NCBI GenBank assembly: GCA_009885605.1
Contig: VFKK01000153.1
Location: forward strand, 1-6,850
DNA: 6,850 nucleotides
Direction of reading: 5' to 3'
Origin: Cyclobacteriaceae bacterium
Lineage (GTDB): Bacteria; Bacteroidota; Bacteroidia; Cytophagales; Cyclobacteriaceae
The notes under the pieces were generated by a model. That model was given only the letters and a program-made list of their open reading frames with translations. It did not search any database and was not told the origin of the DNA. The first letter of the stretch is position 1; each line of letters starts with the position of its first letter. Positions 1 through 5,813 of this stretch are shown piece after piece. The translations under genes were made by a program, and so were the position numbers.

Positions 1-831
1 CAACGGCATATTAGCTTTTACGTAGCCTGCAAATCTTGAAAGCCTGAATAGGCCTGCTCCATCATTGTAACTGATTTCTCCCCAAAGTGGGGGGTAGGTA
101 TAGCCAGAGCCATCCGGCTTTGGCATACCTTGCCCTTCTGCCATATGGCAACTTTGGCACAATTTGTCGTAGACAGTTTTGCCCTTGATCGGATCTGCTG
201 CCCTCTCGAGAAGAGGAACTTCGTAAATACCAGAACCTTTTGGTGACTCCCCTTTTGGAACATCTTTTCCAAGCCACTCAATATATGACACCATTGCAAT
301 CATTTCCCTGCTGTCTTTTTCTAAGGTTTTTCCATTCAGGCTTCTTTCAAAGCAATCATTGATTCGCTTCGGAATATCTTCAGATTGACCGGATCGGGCC
401 CTTACTTTTGGATAAGTAGCGAATACTGCCGAATAATTGTTGCCCAGAGGCACTGTCCCCGCTTGCAGGTGGCAGTTTTGGCAATTCATCCCATTGGACA
501 TTTTGCGAACTTTCCCATTTGGCCCCAGGTATTCCGCCGTATTCGCTATCAATTCTTTCCCGTACTTGATATTTTCCGCATTCGGCTCGGCATCGACAGT
601 GGCCCAGTCGGGAGCATTCCATATTCCTGCAGAATCGACCAGCGCCTTGATAACAGGAACCTCCACGACGGTTTGAATTTGTATTTCCTTTTCTGCCAAT
701 GAAGGCAATTGCACCCCGGAATAAGCGAGGTAAACAGTAAGTCCAATTACCCCTACCAATGCTGTGGCGAAAACCAAGAGTCCAACCAATAGCGTGATTA
801 TTTTGAGGAAAGGTTTAGGCAGTTCGTTCAT
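1..831 (-). CDS. tsdA: Membrane-anchored dihaem cytochrome c, thiosulfate dehydrogenase (TsdA) family; 3' end cut by window edge
   Basis: 277 codons are visible from ATG at 831-829, reading open to base 1. Residues 9-36 form one hydrophobic segment without a clear cleavage site, so the protein is probably anchored in the inner membrane with its haem domains in the periplasm. Haem motifs are CQNCH (117-121) and CQSCH (225-229). Cys160, in the segment INDCFERS, lies 39 residues after the first haem His and fits the distal Cys ligand of haem 1 that TsdA needs for catalysis (Cys96 in Allochromatium). After haem 2 come YPPLWG (246-251), SYNDGAG and K-A-N-M-P (272-276); Met275 is the likely distal ligand. 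TsdA enzymes convert two thiosulfates to tetrathionate, some reversibly; direction cannot be read from sequence. The gene follows the thioesterase on the same strand after a 224-base gap holding a CRP/FNR-like palindrome, so it probably has its own promoter. The alternative is a related dihaem cytochrome of unknown donor. Confidence 0.82.
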   Translation of the reverse strand, partial: MNELPKPFLKIITLLVGLLVFATALVGVIGLTVYLAYSGVQLPSLAEKEIQIQTVVEVPVIKALVDSAGIWNAPDWATVDAEPNAENIKYGKELIANTAEYLGPNGKVRKMSNGMNCQNCHLQAGTVPLGNNYSAVFATYPKVRARSGQSEDIPKRINDCFERSLNGKTLEKDSREMIAMVSYIEWLGKDVPKGESPKGSGIYEVPLLERAADPIKGKTVYDKLCQSCHMAEGQGMPKPDGSGYTYPPLWGEISYNDGAGLFRLSRFAGYVKANMPL

Positions 832-848
832 AGTTCGAAATCTTGATA

Positions 849-856
849 CAAAAATC
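849..856 (-). promoter_or_regulatory. Possible -7 promoter box for tsdA (GATTTTTG)
   Basis: Read on the minus strand, 856-849 is GATTTTTG, seven of eight positions of the Bacteroidota -7 consensus TAnnTTTG. It would start transcription near base 844, giving a leader of about a dozen bases. The palindrome at 876-895 would then be centred near -41.5, the classical position for activation by a CRP/FNR-family protein. There is no good -33 TTTG, which is compatible with an activator-dependent promoter. The A/T-rich setting makes a chance match quite possible. Confidence 0.4.
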
Positions 857-875
857 AGAATTTGAATAACTCGAT

Positions 876-895
876 GATGTGACTTGAATCACATC
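876..895. promoter_or_regulatory. CRP/FNR-family operator upstream of tsdA
   Basis: The sequence gatgtgacttgaatcacatc is a perfect 7-6-7 inverted repeat (GATGTGA, six bases, TCACATC). Its core TGTGA-N6-TCACA equals the E. coli CRP consensus and has the spacing used by CRP/FNR-family dimers. It is centred between bases 885 and 886, about 55 bases before the tsdA start. A nearly identical copy lies before the porin gene. The regulator is not in the window; oxygen-, NO-, cAMP- or sulfur-sensing members of the family are all possible. Confidence 0.7.
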
Positions 896-997
896 CACAC
901 AAATAAACCAGAGAACATTCTTTTAACAAATCCGACCAGAAAATAACCCCTTGTCATTTCTCCAAAATCAAGAGAATTTTAAAACTGACTCTAACCC

Positions 998-1019
998 AAA
1001 AAAAAGCCTTCCGAAGAAA
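998..1019 (-). terminator. Weak possible intrinsic terminator after the thioesterase gene
   Basis: On the minus strand, TTTC-TTCG-GAAG forms a short four-pair stem (one G-U) with a UUCG tetraloop, followed by GC and eight T. It lies about 40 bases past the thioesterase stop. The stem is short for an intrinsic terminator, but the UUCG loop and T run are suggestive. Apart from this, the palindrome and the putative -7 box, I see nothing in the 832-1055 gap. Confidence 0.3.
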
Positions 1020-1055
1020 TTTTCAACAGGGATTAACTTACAATCAGGAGAGTCT

Positions 1056-1775
1056 TCAATTTTTGGATCTGGCCAGCAAAACAAGTTTCTCCCCAACTAA
1101 TCCTTGCACGAGCATTTCCTGATCTTTCACCCAAAGACTCAGACTGACCTCATCTCCAAGTATGCATTCCGCCTGATAATTAATAAGCAGCTCATTAGGC
1201 TGAAAATTATTTTCCCGGAGGATATTCTCTACCCAAAGGATATAGCTGGTATTATTTACGTGATTGTTAAGATCCAGATCAGAATACCGCACTTTCAATG
1301 TTTCCTGATAGATTTCTTCGCCAAGAATCCTGATTTTCTCTGGTTGCCAATCCGGTTTTTGAGTTGGATCAAAAAGACGAGCAGGCAATACAACCTCAGG
1401 TCGCTGAGGTCTTTTGGTTTCGGTATGAAGCAAAAGCCAGGAAGACATTGCTCTTACCAATACCTCGCCGTTTTGGTCTAAAATCAAAAATTCACGAAAA
1501 GCAAAAAGTTTGTCTGCACCTCTTCCGGCAGTAAAAGCCTGAATTTTTTCTCCCCAGGTTGGAGATTTCTGCACCCGGATGTCCAATCTGGAAAGCACCC
1601 ACATCAGGTTTGATTCCAAAAGATTCCTGCCAAAGTCAGCCGAATCAGCATGCCTCCAGGCAATCTCCTGAAGGAAATCTGCAAGAGAAGTGAGACTGAT
1701 TTTTCCGTCAGGATGAACCTGATAGGATCCTACCTGAAAAGGAAGTGAGTACTGGAAAGAATCACCTAAACTCAT
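1056..1775 (-). CDS. Acyl-ACP thioesterase, FatA/FatB-like (double hotdog)
   Basis: 239 residues, close to the usual bacterial length for this family. It should hydrolyse acyl-acyl carrier protein in the cytoplasm to free fatty acid and ACP; chain-length preference cannot be read. An N-terminal hotdog domain (about 8-125, with the helix LADFLQEIAWRHAD) is followed by a second (about 158-237). The second carries the plant-type catalytic signature D-L-D-L-N-N-H-V-N-N (166-175; Asp168, Asn170, His172). A downstream Glu203-Cys204 pair in YQAEC matches the Glu-Cys pair of plant FatA/FatB active sites. No signal peptide. The ATG at 1775 overlaps the upstream transporter stop as ATGA, so the two genes are translationally coupled. 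The role is probably fatty acid release for lipid metabolism; no link to the sulfur genes around it is visible. Confidence 0.88.
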   Translation of the reverse strand: MSLGDSFQYSLPFQVGSYQVHPDGKISLTSLADFLQEIAWRHADSADFGRNLLESNLMWVLSRLDIRVQKSPTWGEKIQAFTAGRGADKLFAFREFLILDQNGEVLVRAMSSWLLLHTETKRPQRPEVVLPARLFDPTQKPDWQPEKIRILGEEIYQETLKVRYSDLDLNNHVNNTSYILWVENILRENNFQPNELLINYQAECILGDEVSLSLWVKDQEMLVQGLVGEKLVLLARSKN

Positions 1776-2944
1776 ATATCTGTATCAGCGGCGTTTGGTT
1801 CGTTGGAGAAAAATACTTGTTTTCGAATGGACGCAAGTAAGACAATTCCAAGCCCATTGATAGCTATCATAGCAAATGACAATGGAAGGCTAAATAGCTC
1901 GGCCACAAAACCTATTAAAGGAGGACCAATCAAAAATCCAAAAAAGGAGATCGTCGAAACCAAAGCCAAAGCAACACTTGGTGAATACAATTTGGATCTA
2001 CCGGCAATGCTGTATGAAACAGGGATGATGGAGGCCACTCCCAAACCAACTAATAAAAACCCGAAGGTTGCTACATAGACTGTTGGAATGGCCACGGATA
2101 GTGAAAGCCCCAGAAAAATAAGAAAGCCACTCACCTGCAGCACTGCAACTTTTCCAAATCGGTGTACAACTTTATCTGTTACAAATCTTCCTGAAGCCAT
2201 GGCTCCCATAAAAGCTACATATCCTAAAGCGACTAATGATGGCTCGGCCTCAATTACTTTTTTGAAATATACGCCACTCCAATCAAACATACATCCCTCG
2301 CACATCATCCCAAGAAATGCAATCAATCCGATTCGCAAGAGCAAATCATCAGGCCTTCTCAAAACCAATCCTCCACCATCTGAAGATTTTTCTTCTTTGA
2401 CTAAATAGCCTTGAGCCAAAATAACAATCAGAAAAGAAATCCCCGTCACTACGGCAAAATGTCCTGTTGGAGAAAAATTAAAAAAGATTAATCCTGCACC
2501 AAGACCAGCACCGGTAAATCCTGCCATACTCCACAAACCGTGAAAAGATGCTAGGATGCTTTTACCCATCTGATCTTCTAAATCAAGTGCTTGGGTATTG
2601 AGCGAAATATTCATAATGTTTCCCAACATCCCAAATAGAATCAGAACAGGGACAAGCAAATAGGTATTAGGGCTTAATCCAATCAAAGGAAGAGTCAAAG
2701 CATAAACAAAACTTCCAATCATTATGACTCGGCGGCTGCCATACTGGTGAACTGACCAACCGGCGATAGGAAGACCAATCATAGAACCGAGTGGGAGGAA
2801 AAGCAATAATGTACCCAATTGGCCCTCGGAAAGTTGAAACTTAGCTTGAATGTCCGGGATTCTGGCAGCCCAAGTTGAAAAGCAAAGCCCCATAAAAAAG
2901 AACATGCTTCCAAGTGCAGTTCTTCTTTTGGATAATTGATTCAT
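1772..2944 (-). CDS. MFS transporter, YbjJ-like
   Basis: About 390 residues with roughly twelve hydrophobic segments, a full-length major facilitator in the inner membrane. The N-terminal WAARIPDIQAKFQLSEGQLG, the loop 2-3 segment YGSRRV and the mid-protein MCEGCMFDWSGVYFKK are typical of the YbjJ group, whose substrate is unknown. An in-frame ATG at 2986 would add 14 residues (MFSTFVCLSNLFIL). I prefer 2944 (MNQLSKRRTALG) because family members begin a few basic residues before the first membrane helix, and because an exact -7 promoter box at 2978-2971 puts the transcript start inside that extension. The TGA stop overlaps the thioesterase ATG by four bases, indicating a two-gene operon. Placement between sulfur genes may be incidental. 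Export of a fatty acid or other product of the coupled enzyme is only a guess. Confidence 0.85.
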   Translation of the reverse strand: MNQLSKRRTALGSMFFFMGLCFSTWAARIPDIQAKFQLSEGQLGTLLLFLPLGSMIGLPIAGWSVHQYGSRRVIMIGSFVYALTLPLIGLSPNTYLLVPVLILFGMLGNIMNISLNTQALDLEDQMGKSILASFHGLWSMAGFTGAGLGAGLIFFNFSPTGHFAVVTGISFLIVILAQGYLVKEEKSSDGGGLVLRRPDDLLLRIGLIAFLGMMCEGCMFDWSGVYFKKVIEAEPSLVALGYVAFMGAMASGRFVTDKVVHRFGKVAVLQVSGFLIFLGLSLSVAIPTVYVATFGFLLVGLGVASIIPVSYSIAGRSKLYSPSVALALVSTISFFGFLIGPPLIGFVAELFSLPLSFAMIAINGLGIVLLASIRKQVFFSNEPNAADTDI

Positions 2945-2970
2945 AAGAATGAATAGGTTTGATAGGCAAA

Positions 2971-2978
2971 CAAAAGTA
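2971..2978 (-). promoter_or_regulatory. -7 promoter box for the MFS-thioesterase operon (TACTTTTG)
   Basis: On the minus strand, 2978-2971 reads TACTTTTG, an exact match to the Bacteroidota -7 consensus TAnnTTTG. Transcription would start near 2965, about 20 bases before the ATG at 2944. A TTTG at 2995-2992 is only 13 bases away, shorter than the usual -33 spacing, so the upstream element is weak or absent. Confidence 0.5.
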
Positions 2979-3065
2979 CTGAACATTGAATCAAAATCTT
3001 AAACAGATTCAGTAACCGATTGGAAACTATTTACCTTCCGTCAGGTTATTTACAAAAGAAAAATT

Positions 3066-3146
3066 ATGGAGTTTGTAATCGTAGGTTCAATTCTGGTTGT
3101 CATTATCATTATGATCAGAGTGATAATCAAAAAAGTATTTGAATAA
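3066..3146 (+). CDS. Possible 26-residue single-pass membrane miniprotein
   Basis: ATG at 3066 to TAA at 3144-3146 encodes MEFVIVGSILVVIIIMIRVI plus IKKVFE. It is almost entirely one hydrophobic helix (residues 3-21) ending in basic residues. This is the only plus-strand candidate gene, and it sits in the gap between the MFS promoter and the YeeE operon terminator. It stops two bases before that hairpin. I do not recognise it. In favour: clean membrane-helix composition, a natural place for an independent gene and an adjacent hairpin. Against: very short, no ribosome site, no convincing promoter in the 60 bases before it, and A/T-rich DNA readily yields Ile/Val-rich short frames. The 2945-3201 gap otherwise holds only the MFS -7 box and the hairpin. 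Confidence 0.3.
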   Translation: MEFVIVGSILVVIIIMIRVIIKKVFE

Positions 3147-3147
3147 A

Positions 3148-3182
3148 AAAAAGTCACTTACTAGTTCAGCAAGCGACTTTTT
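3148..3182 (-). terminator. Intrinsic terminator of the porin-YeeE operon
   Basis: Arms 3148-3162 and 3168-3182 enclose a five-base loop. Transcribed from the minus strand, all 15 positions pair (two are G-U) and the hairpin runs into a T tract, about 20 bases past the YeeE stop. Transcribed from the plus strand, the same two positions become A-C mismatches, so the element favours minus-strand transcripts. It could still act weakly on the plus-strand miniprotein frame that ends just before it. Confidence 0.85.
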
Positions 3183-3201
3183 CAAATTCGTAAATCCCTG
3201 T

Positions 3202-3687
3202 TTAGTTGGGTAGTTTATCCGAAAATTTACCGTAAACCCAAGTCCCGGCTATAGCTGAGAGGAAGGTGATGAAAATAACAGTGAATCCGCTTCCAATCTG
3301 GGCAAACAAAGGTCCCGGACATGCTCCGGTCAATGCCCAACCCAATCCGAAGATAAATCCTCCAATTATTTGACCTTTTTTGAATTCCTTGGTTGGTATA
3401 TTGATCGCCTCTCCATGTATTGTTTTGATCCCTAATCTCTTGATAAGCTGAATCGAAATAAGACCGGTGACAATCGCTGATCCAATCACTCCATACATAA
3501 AGAAGGATTGAAGCCTGAACATTTCCTGAATTCTGAACCAGGAAATAATCTCTGCTTTTACAAATACAATTCCGAAAACCACTCCGATTATCAAATATTT
3601 GATCAACTCATGACCTTTGTCGTGATCAATTCTTGAGTTTGGCGCATCGCAAACGTCTGCCTTTATCTTTTTTTCTAATACTTTCAT
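3202..3687 (-). CDS. YeeE/YedE-family (TsuA-like) half-permease, second subunit (DUF6691 type)
   Basis: 161 residues from ATG at 3687 (MKVLEKKIKADVC), 11 bases after the stop of the preceding half-permease. A farther in-frame ATG at 3837 would overlap that gene by 139 bases in another frame, and its extra residues look unlike protein, so I reject it. Four membrane segments are visible (about 29-46, 62-82, 106-125, 131-152). The signature G-A-C-P-G-P (121-126, Cys123) followed by FAQIGSG is the family's conserved cysteine motif; in TsuA, cysteines of this kind line the thiosulfate path. The length is about half that of one-piece YeeE/YedE proteins, so it probably pairs with the adjacent half to form one inner-membrane channel for thiosulfate or another sulfur species. 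The N-terminal tail carries Cys13. Last gene of the operon, followed by a strong terminator. Confidence 0.87.
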   Translation of the reverse strand: MKVLEKKIKADVCDAPNSRIDHDKGHELIKYLIIGVVFGIVFVKAEIISWFRIQEMFRLQSFFMYGVIGSAIVTGLISIQLIKRLGIKTIHGEAINIPTKEFKKGQIIGGFIFGLGWALTGACPGPLFAQIGSGFTVIFITFLSAIAGTWVYGKFSDKLPN

Positions 3688-3698
3688 TTTGTCCCGAT

Positions 3699-4280
3699 TT
3701 AGAATCCTACCAACTTCATTAAAGGCTCCATGATCACATGAGTCATCAAAAATCCTCCAATCATGAAGAAAATCGTCGCAACTAATGAAGGCCACTGCAA
3801 GGAACTGATTCCCATAATGGCGTGACCTGATGTACATCCACCCGCGTAGCGGGTACCGAATCCTACCAGGAATCCCCCAACCACAAAGAACAAAAGTCCT
3901 TTGGCTGTAAAGAGATTTTCCCAGTTGAAGATATCTGCCGGCAATAAGCCTGAGAAATCAGTGATGCCTATTGCAGAAAGCTCTGCCTGAGTTTGCTCGG
4001 CAATCACAATTTCATTCGGATTGGCAAGGAATGATGTGGCAATGAAACCACCTATGAGGATGCCTAATACAAAAAGAAGGTTCCACATTTCCTTTTTCCA
4101 ATTGTAGGTAAAAAAAGGAATACCGGCTGGGATACACGCAGCACACACGTGTCGAAGAGATGAGGAAATACCGAAGGATTTGTTTCCTACGATTAGCAGT
4201 GCAGGCACTGTGAGCCCAATCATCGGTCCGGCCACGTACCAGGGCCAAGGTTGGGTAATCCACTCCATAAATTGATTCAT
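3699..4280 (-). CDS. YeeE/YedE-family (TsuA-like) half-permease, first subunit
   Basis: 193 residues from ATG at 4280 (MNQFMEWITQ); Met5 is an alternative start. Membrane segments lie at about 14-31, 66-84, 127-146 and 164-182. The signature G-G-C-T-S-G-H-A-I-M-G (147-157, Cys149) is the conserved YeeE/YedE cysteine motif complementary to GACPGP in the next gene. HVCAACIP (44-51) adds Cys46 and Cys49. Residues 87-122, between the second and third segments, are a polar loop. Homologous halves are often encoded as adjacent gene pairs beside persulfide dioxygenases, as here, and transport of thiosulfate or a related sulfur anion is inferred from TsuA. The gene starts 17 bases after the porin stop, in a stretch with an A8 run, consistent with one transcript. 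Confidence 0.88.
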   Translation of the reverse strand: MNQFMEWITQPWPWYVAGPMIGLTVPALLIVGNKSFGISSSLRHVCAACIPAGIPFFTYNWKKEMWNLLFVLGILIGGFIATSFLANPNEIVIAEQTQAELSAIGITDFSGLLPADIFNWENLFTAKGLLFFVVGGFLVGFGTRYAGGCTSGHAIMGISSLQWPSLVATIFFMIGGFLMTHVIMEPLMKLVGF

Positions 4281-4297
4281 ATTTGCTTTTTTTTGTT

Positions 4298-5704
4298 TTA
4301 AAATCTATAATCCAGGATCACATTGAAATTACTCATGTTGACTCGATTGATGATGTATTCCTGAGGTAAATGTTCTTTTCTGTCTTCTTTTTTTGCTGCA
4401 ACAAGAAACTGAAGGTCAAGACCTTTGAAGTATCCTTTGAATCTATAATCTACTAGTCCTGTGAAATGCAGATAATTAGGTAATCCATACTTATTCAATT
4501 CCAAATTGTTCAAATCCGGGGTCTGAACGTGTCCTGCACCCACCGAAAGCATTAACTGTTCGTGAATGAATGTCTGATCAAATTTCAGAGTTATCGCATT
4601 TACTCCACCCATTCCCTCAAACCGCTCACGTTGTTGACTCACAAAGAACTGCTCACGTCCCCATTCTCTTGGAAAAAGAAACCTTCCCTGATCCGATATC
4701 CCCAGATAATTTAGGGAAATCTTGGAATGAGACCAATCAATTCCTGCTTGTAATCCTACACCGTAGGTTTCTTCTCCAGGAAGGATGTAGGTTTTTTCCG
4801 GGTCAGGATTACCTCCGTCTCCTATAGCCCCCTGGTAAAAACCCTGAATACCCATCAGAAAATCAGTATTTTCATTAAGATCAGTTTTTACGGTTGCTTC
4901 CAGAAAGGTCAGACCAAACATGCCTTCTCCCAGATAATTCCAAGAGCTGATTTTCCAATTTTCTTCTTTGTATTCTGTCCCTATAATCCCGATTCCTTTT
5001 GATTCGAGATTATGATGATAATCTTCATCTGAGCCTAGTGGGTTCCTTCCTGCAGAATAAAAACCAACTGATTCCTCAACTGGCAGCCATTCCAAAGAAC
5101 CTCTTGAGATCATATGAGTAAACCAAGCTCCGGTAAACTTCCAATTTCCAGGTGAATAATCACCAGACAACCCACTGAACAAATTGGGCCGCATCCTATT
5201 ATCTGACTCATTCAGAAGTGGACTCTCAAACTTGTGCCTTCCAGCCCAGATCGACCATTCTTCATTTTCAAAAGAAAGGAAGAATTCTTCTAATCGGTCC
5301 ATGTCCTTATGATTTTCAGGATGATGGACATCAAAGAGCGTGATCTCATATCGATTTCCCAATCCGGTCGTCGGATCAGTCTCTGTGATATTGTTTTCAT
5401 AATGTCTGAAAACAAAGAATCCGCTAAATCCTACTCCAAAACCTTTCCACCGCGGACTGAAATATCCGATCCCCGCGCCGCTTCCCCAAGTAGAATAGTC
5501 AGTCAAATCCCCTTGGTTGAGAGTCGCCATAAAATAGGATCTGAGATGAAATTCAAAGGAACCTGTTTCAAGAACTTTCCCAAATAACTTTTCATTTGGT
5601 TGCTCAGGATCTTCAACTTTTTCATGCTGAGCAAATGCGACCGAAATCGACATACTCAACACAATCAAAAAGAATCCTGTTATTTTCCTTACAAAGGTCA
5701 TCAT
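4298..5704 (-). CDS. Outer-membrane beta-barrel porin, OprD-like
   Basis: 468 residues. The N-terminus MMTFVRKITGFF continues into a hydrophobic core and AFA-Q (cleavage after about residue 25), a clear signal peptide. The mature protein alternates aromatic and polar residues in short strands (SFEFHLRSYFMAT, GFGVGFSGFFVFRHY, EWSIWAGRHKFESP, FKGLDLQFLVAAKK) and ends in NVILDYRF, the terminal aromatic expected of a barrel. The arrangement SYFMATLNQ, then GIGYFSP, then WAGRHKFESPLLNESDNRMRP resembles OprD-family porins, which pass small solutes. Two consecutive ATGs (5704, 5701) make the exact start uncertain by one codon. First gene of an apparent operon with the YeeE halves (17-base gap), so it probably admits the sulfur anion they take up; the substrate is inferred only from context. 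A CRP/FNR-like palindrome lies just before the start. Confidence 0.85.
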   Translation of the reverse strand: MMTFVRKITGFFLIVLSMSISVAFAQHEKVEDPEQPNEKLFGKVLETGSFEFHLRSYFMATLNQGDLTDYSTWGSGAGIGYFSPRWKGFGVGFSGFFVFRHYENNITETDPTTGLGNRYEITLFDVHHPENHKDMDRLEEFFLSFENEEWSIWAGRHKFESPLLNESDNRMRPNLFSGLSGDYSPGNWKFTGAWFTHMISRGSLEWLPVEESVGFYSAGRNPLGSDEDYHHNLESKGIGIIGTEYKEENWKISSWNYLGEGMFGLTFLEATVKTDLNENTDFLMGIQGFYQGAIGDGGNPDPEKTYILPGEETYGVGLQAGIDWSHSKISLNYLGISDQGRFLFPREWGREQFFVSQQRERFEGMGGVNAITLKFDQTFIHEQLMLSVGAGHVQTPDLNNLELNKYGLPNYLHFTGLVDYRFKGYFKGLDLQFLVAAKKEDRKEHLPQEYIINRVNMSNFNVILDYRF

Positions 5705-5719
5705 GATCGGTTTAAAACC

Positions 5720-5740
5720 ACTGTGACTTTCATCACATCA
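5720..5740. promoter_or_regulatory. CRP/FNR-family operator upstream of the porin-YeeE operon
   Basis: TGTGA (5722-5726), six bases, TCACA (5733-5737) is a perfect core palindrome. Read on the plus strand, tgtgactttcatcacatc matches the tsdA-side copy tgtgacttgaatcacatc at 16 of 18 positions. The centre (between 5729 and 5730) is only 25 bases before the ATG, too close for a class II activator site if the transcript starts upstream of the ATG. It may overlap the core promoter and repress, or the promoter geometry may be unusual. Confidence 0.65.
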
Positions 5741-5749
5741 GTCTTTTTT

Positions 5750-5782
5750 AAATTAAAAATGGCAGGCTCAAAGGCCTGCCAT
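5750..5782 (-). terminator. Intrinsic terminator after the persulfide dioxygenase gene
   Basis: On the minus strand, ATGGCAGGC, a six-base loop and GCCTGCCAT form a perfect nine-pair, G/C-rich stem (5782-5759). A T-rich tract (ATTTTTAATTT) follows toward 5750. It lies about 30 bases past the upstream stop and separates that gene from the porin operon, leaving only about 54 bases for the porin promoter. Confidence 0.88.
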
Positions 5783-5813
5783 CTAGAGATATAAGCAACT
5801 TTTCTCTTTTCTA

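Noticed and set aside
18..746. Open frames of 65-105 codons on both strands at the left end
   Set aside because: They are in other frames of the intact dihaem cytochrome, which has two CXXCH motifs and a full set of TsdA-like signatures.
1104..2408. Plus-strand frames antisense to the thioesterase and MFS genes
   Set aside because: They mirror well-recognised genes, show no family features and have no promoter or conserved start context.
2945..2986. ATG at 2986 as the MFS start
   Set aside because: An exact -7 promoter box lies inside the extension and family members start near MNQLSKRR; it remains possible but less likely.
3688..3837. A 50-residue N-terminal extension of the second YeeE half-permease starting at 3837
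   Set aside because: It overlaps the first half-permease by 139 bases in another frame, reads as non-protein-like sequence, and the ATG at 3687 follows the previous stop by 11 bases as expected in an operon.
5709..5719. Short palindrome ggtttaaaacc before the porin start
   Set aside because: Eleven bases of A/T-rich inverted repeat are expected by chance; no second copy is seen.
4570..5794. Plus-strand frames antisense to the porin
   Set aside because: They are shadows of a porin with a signal peptide and barrel ending; their compositions are not protein-like.
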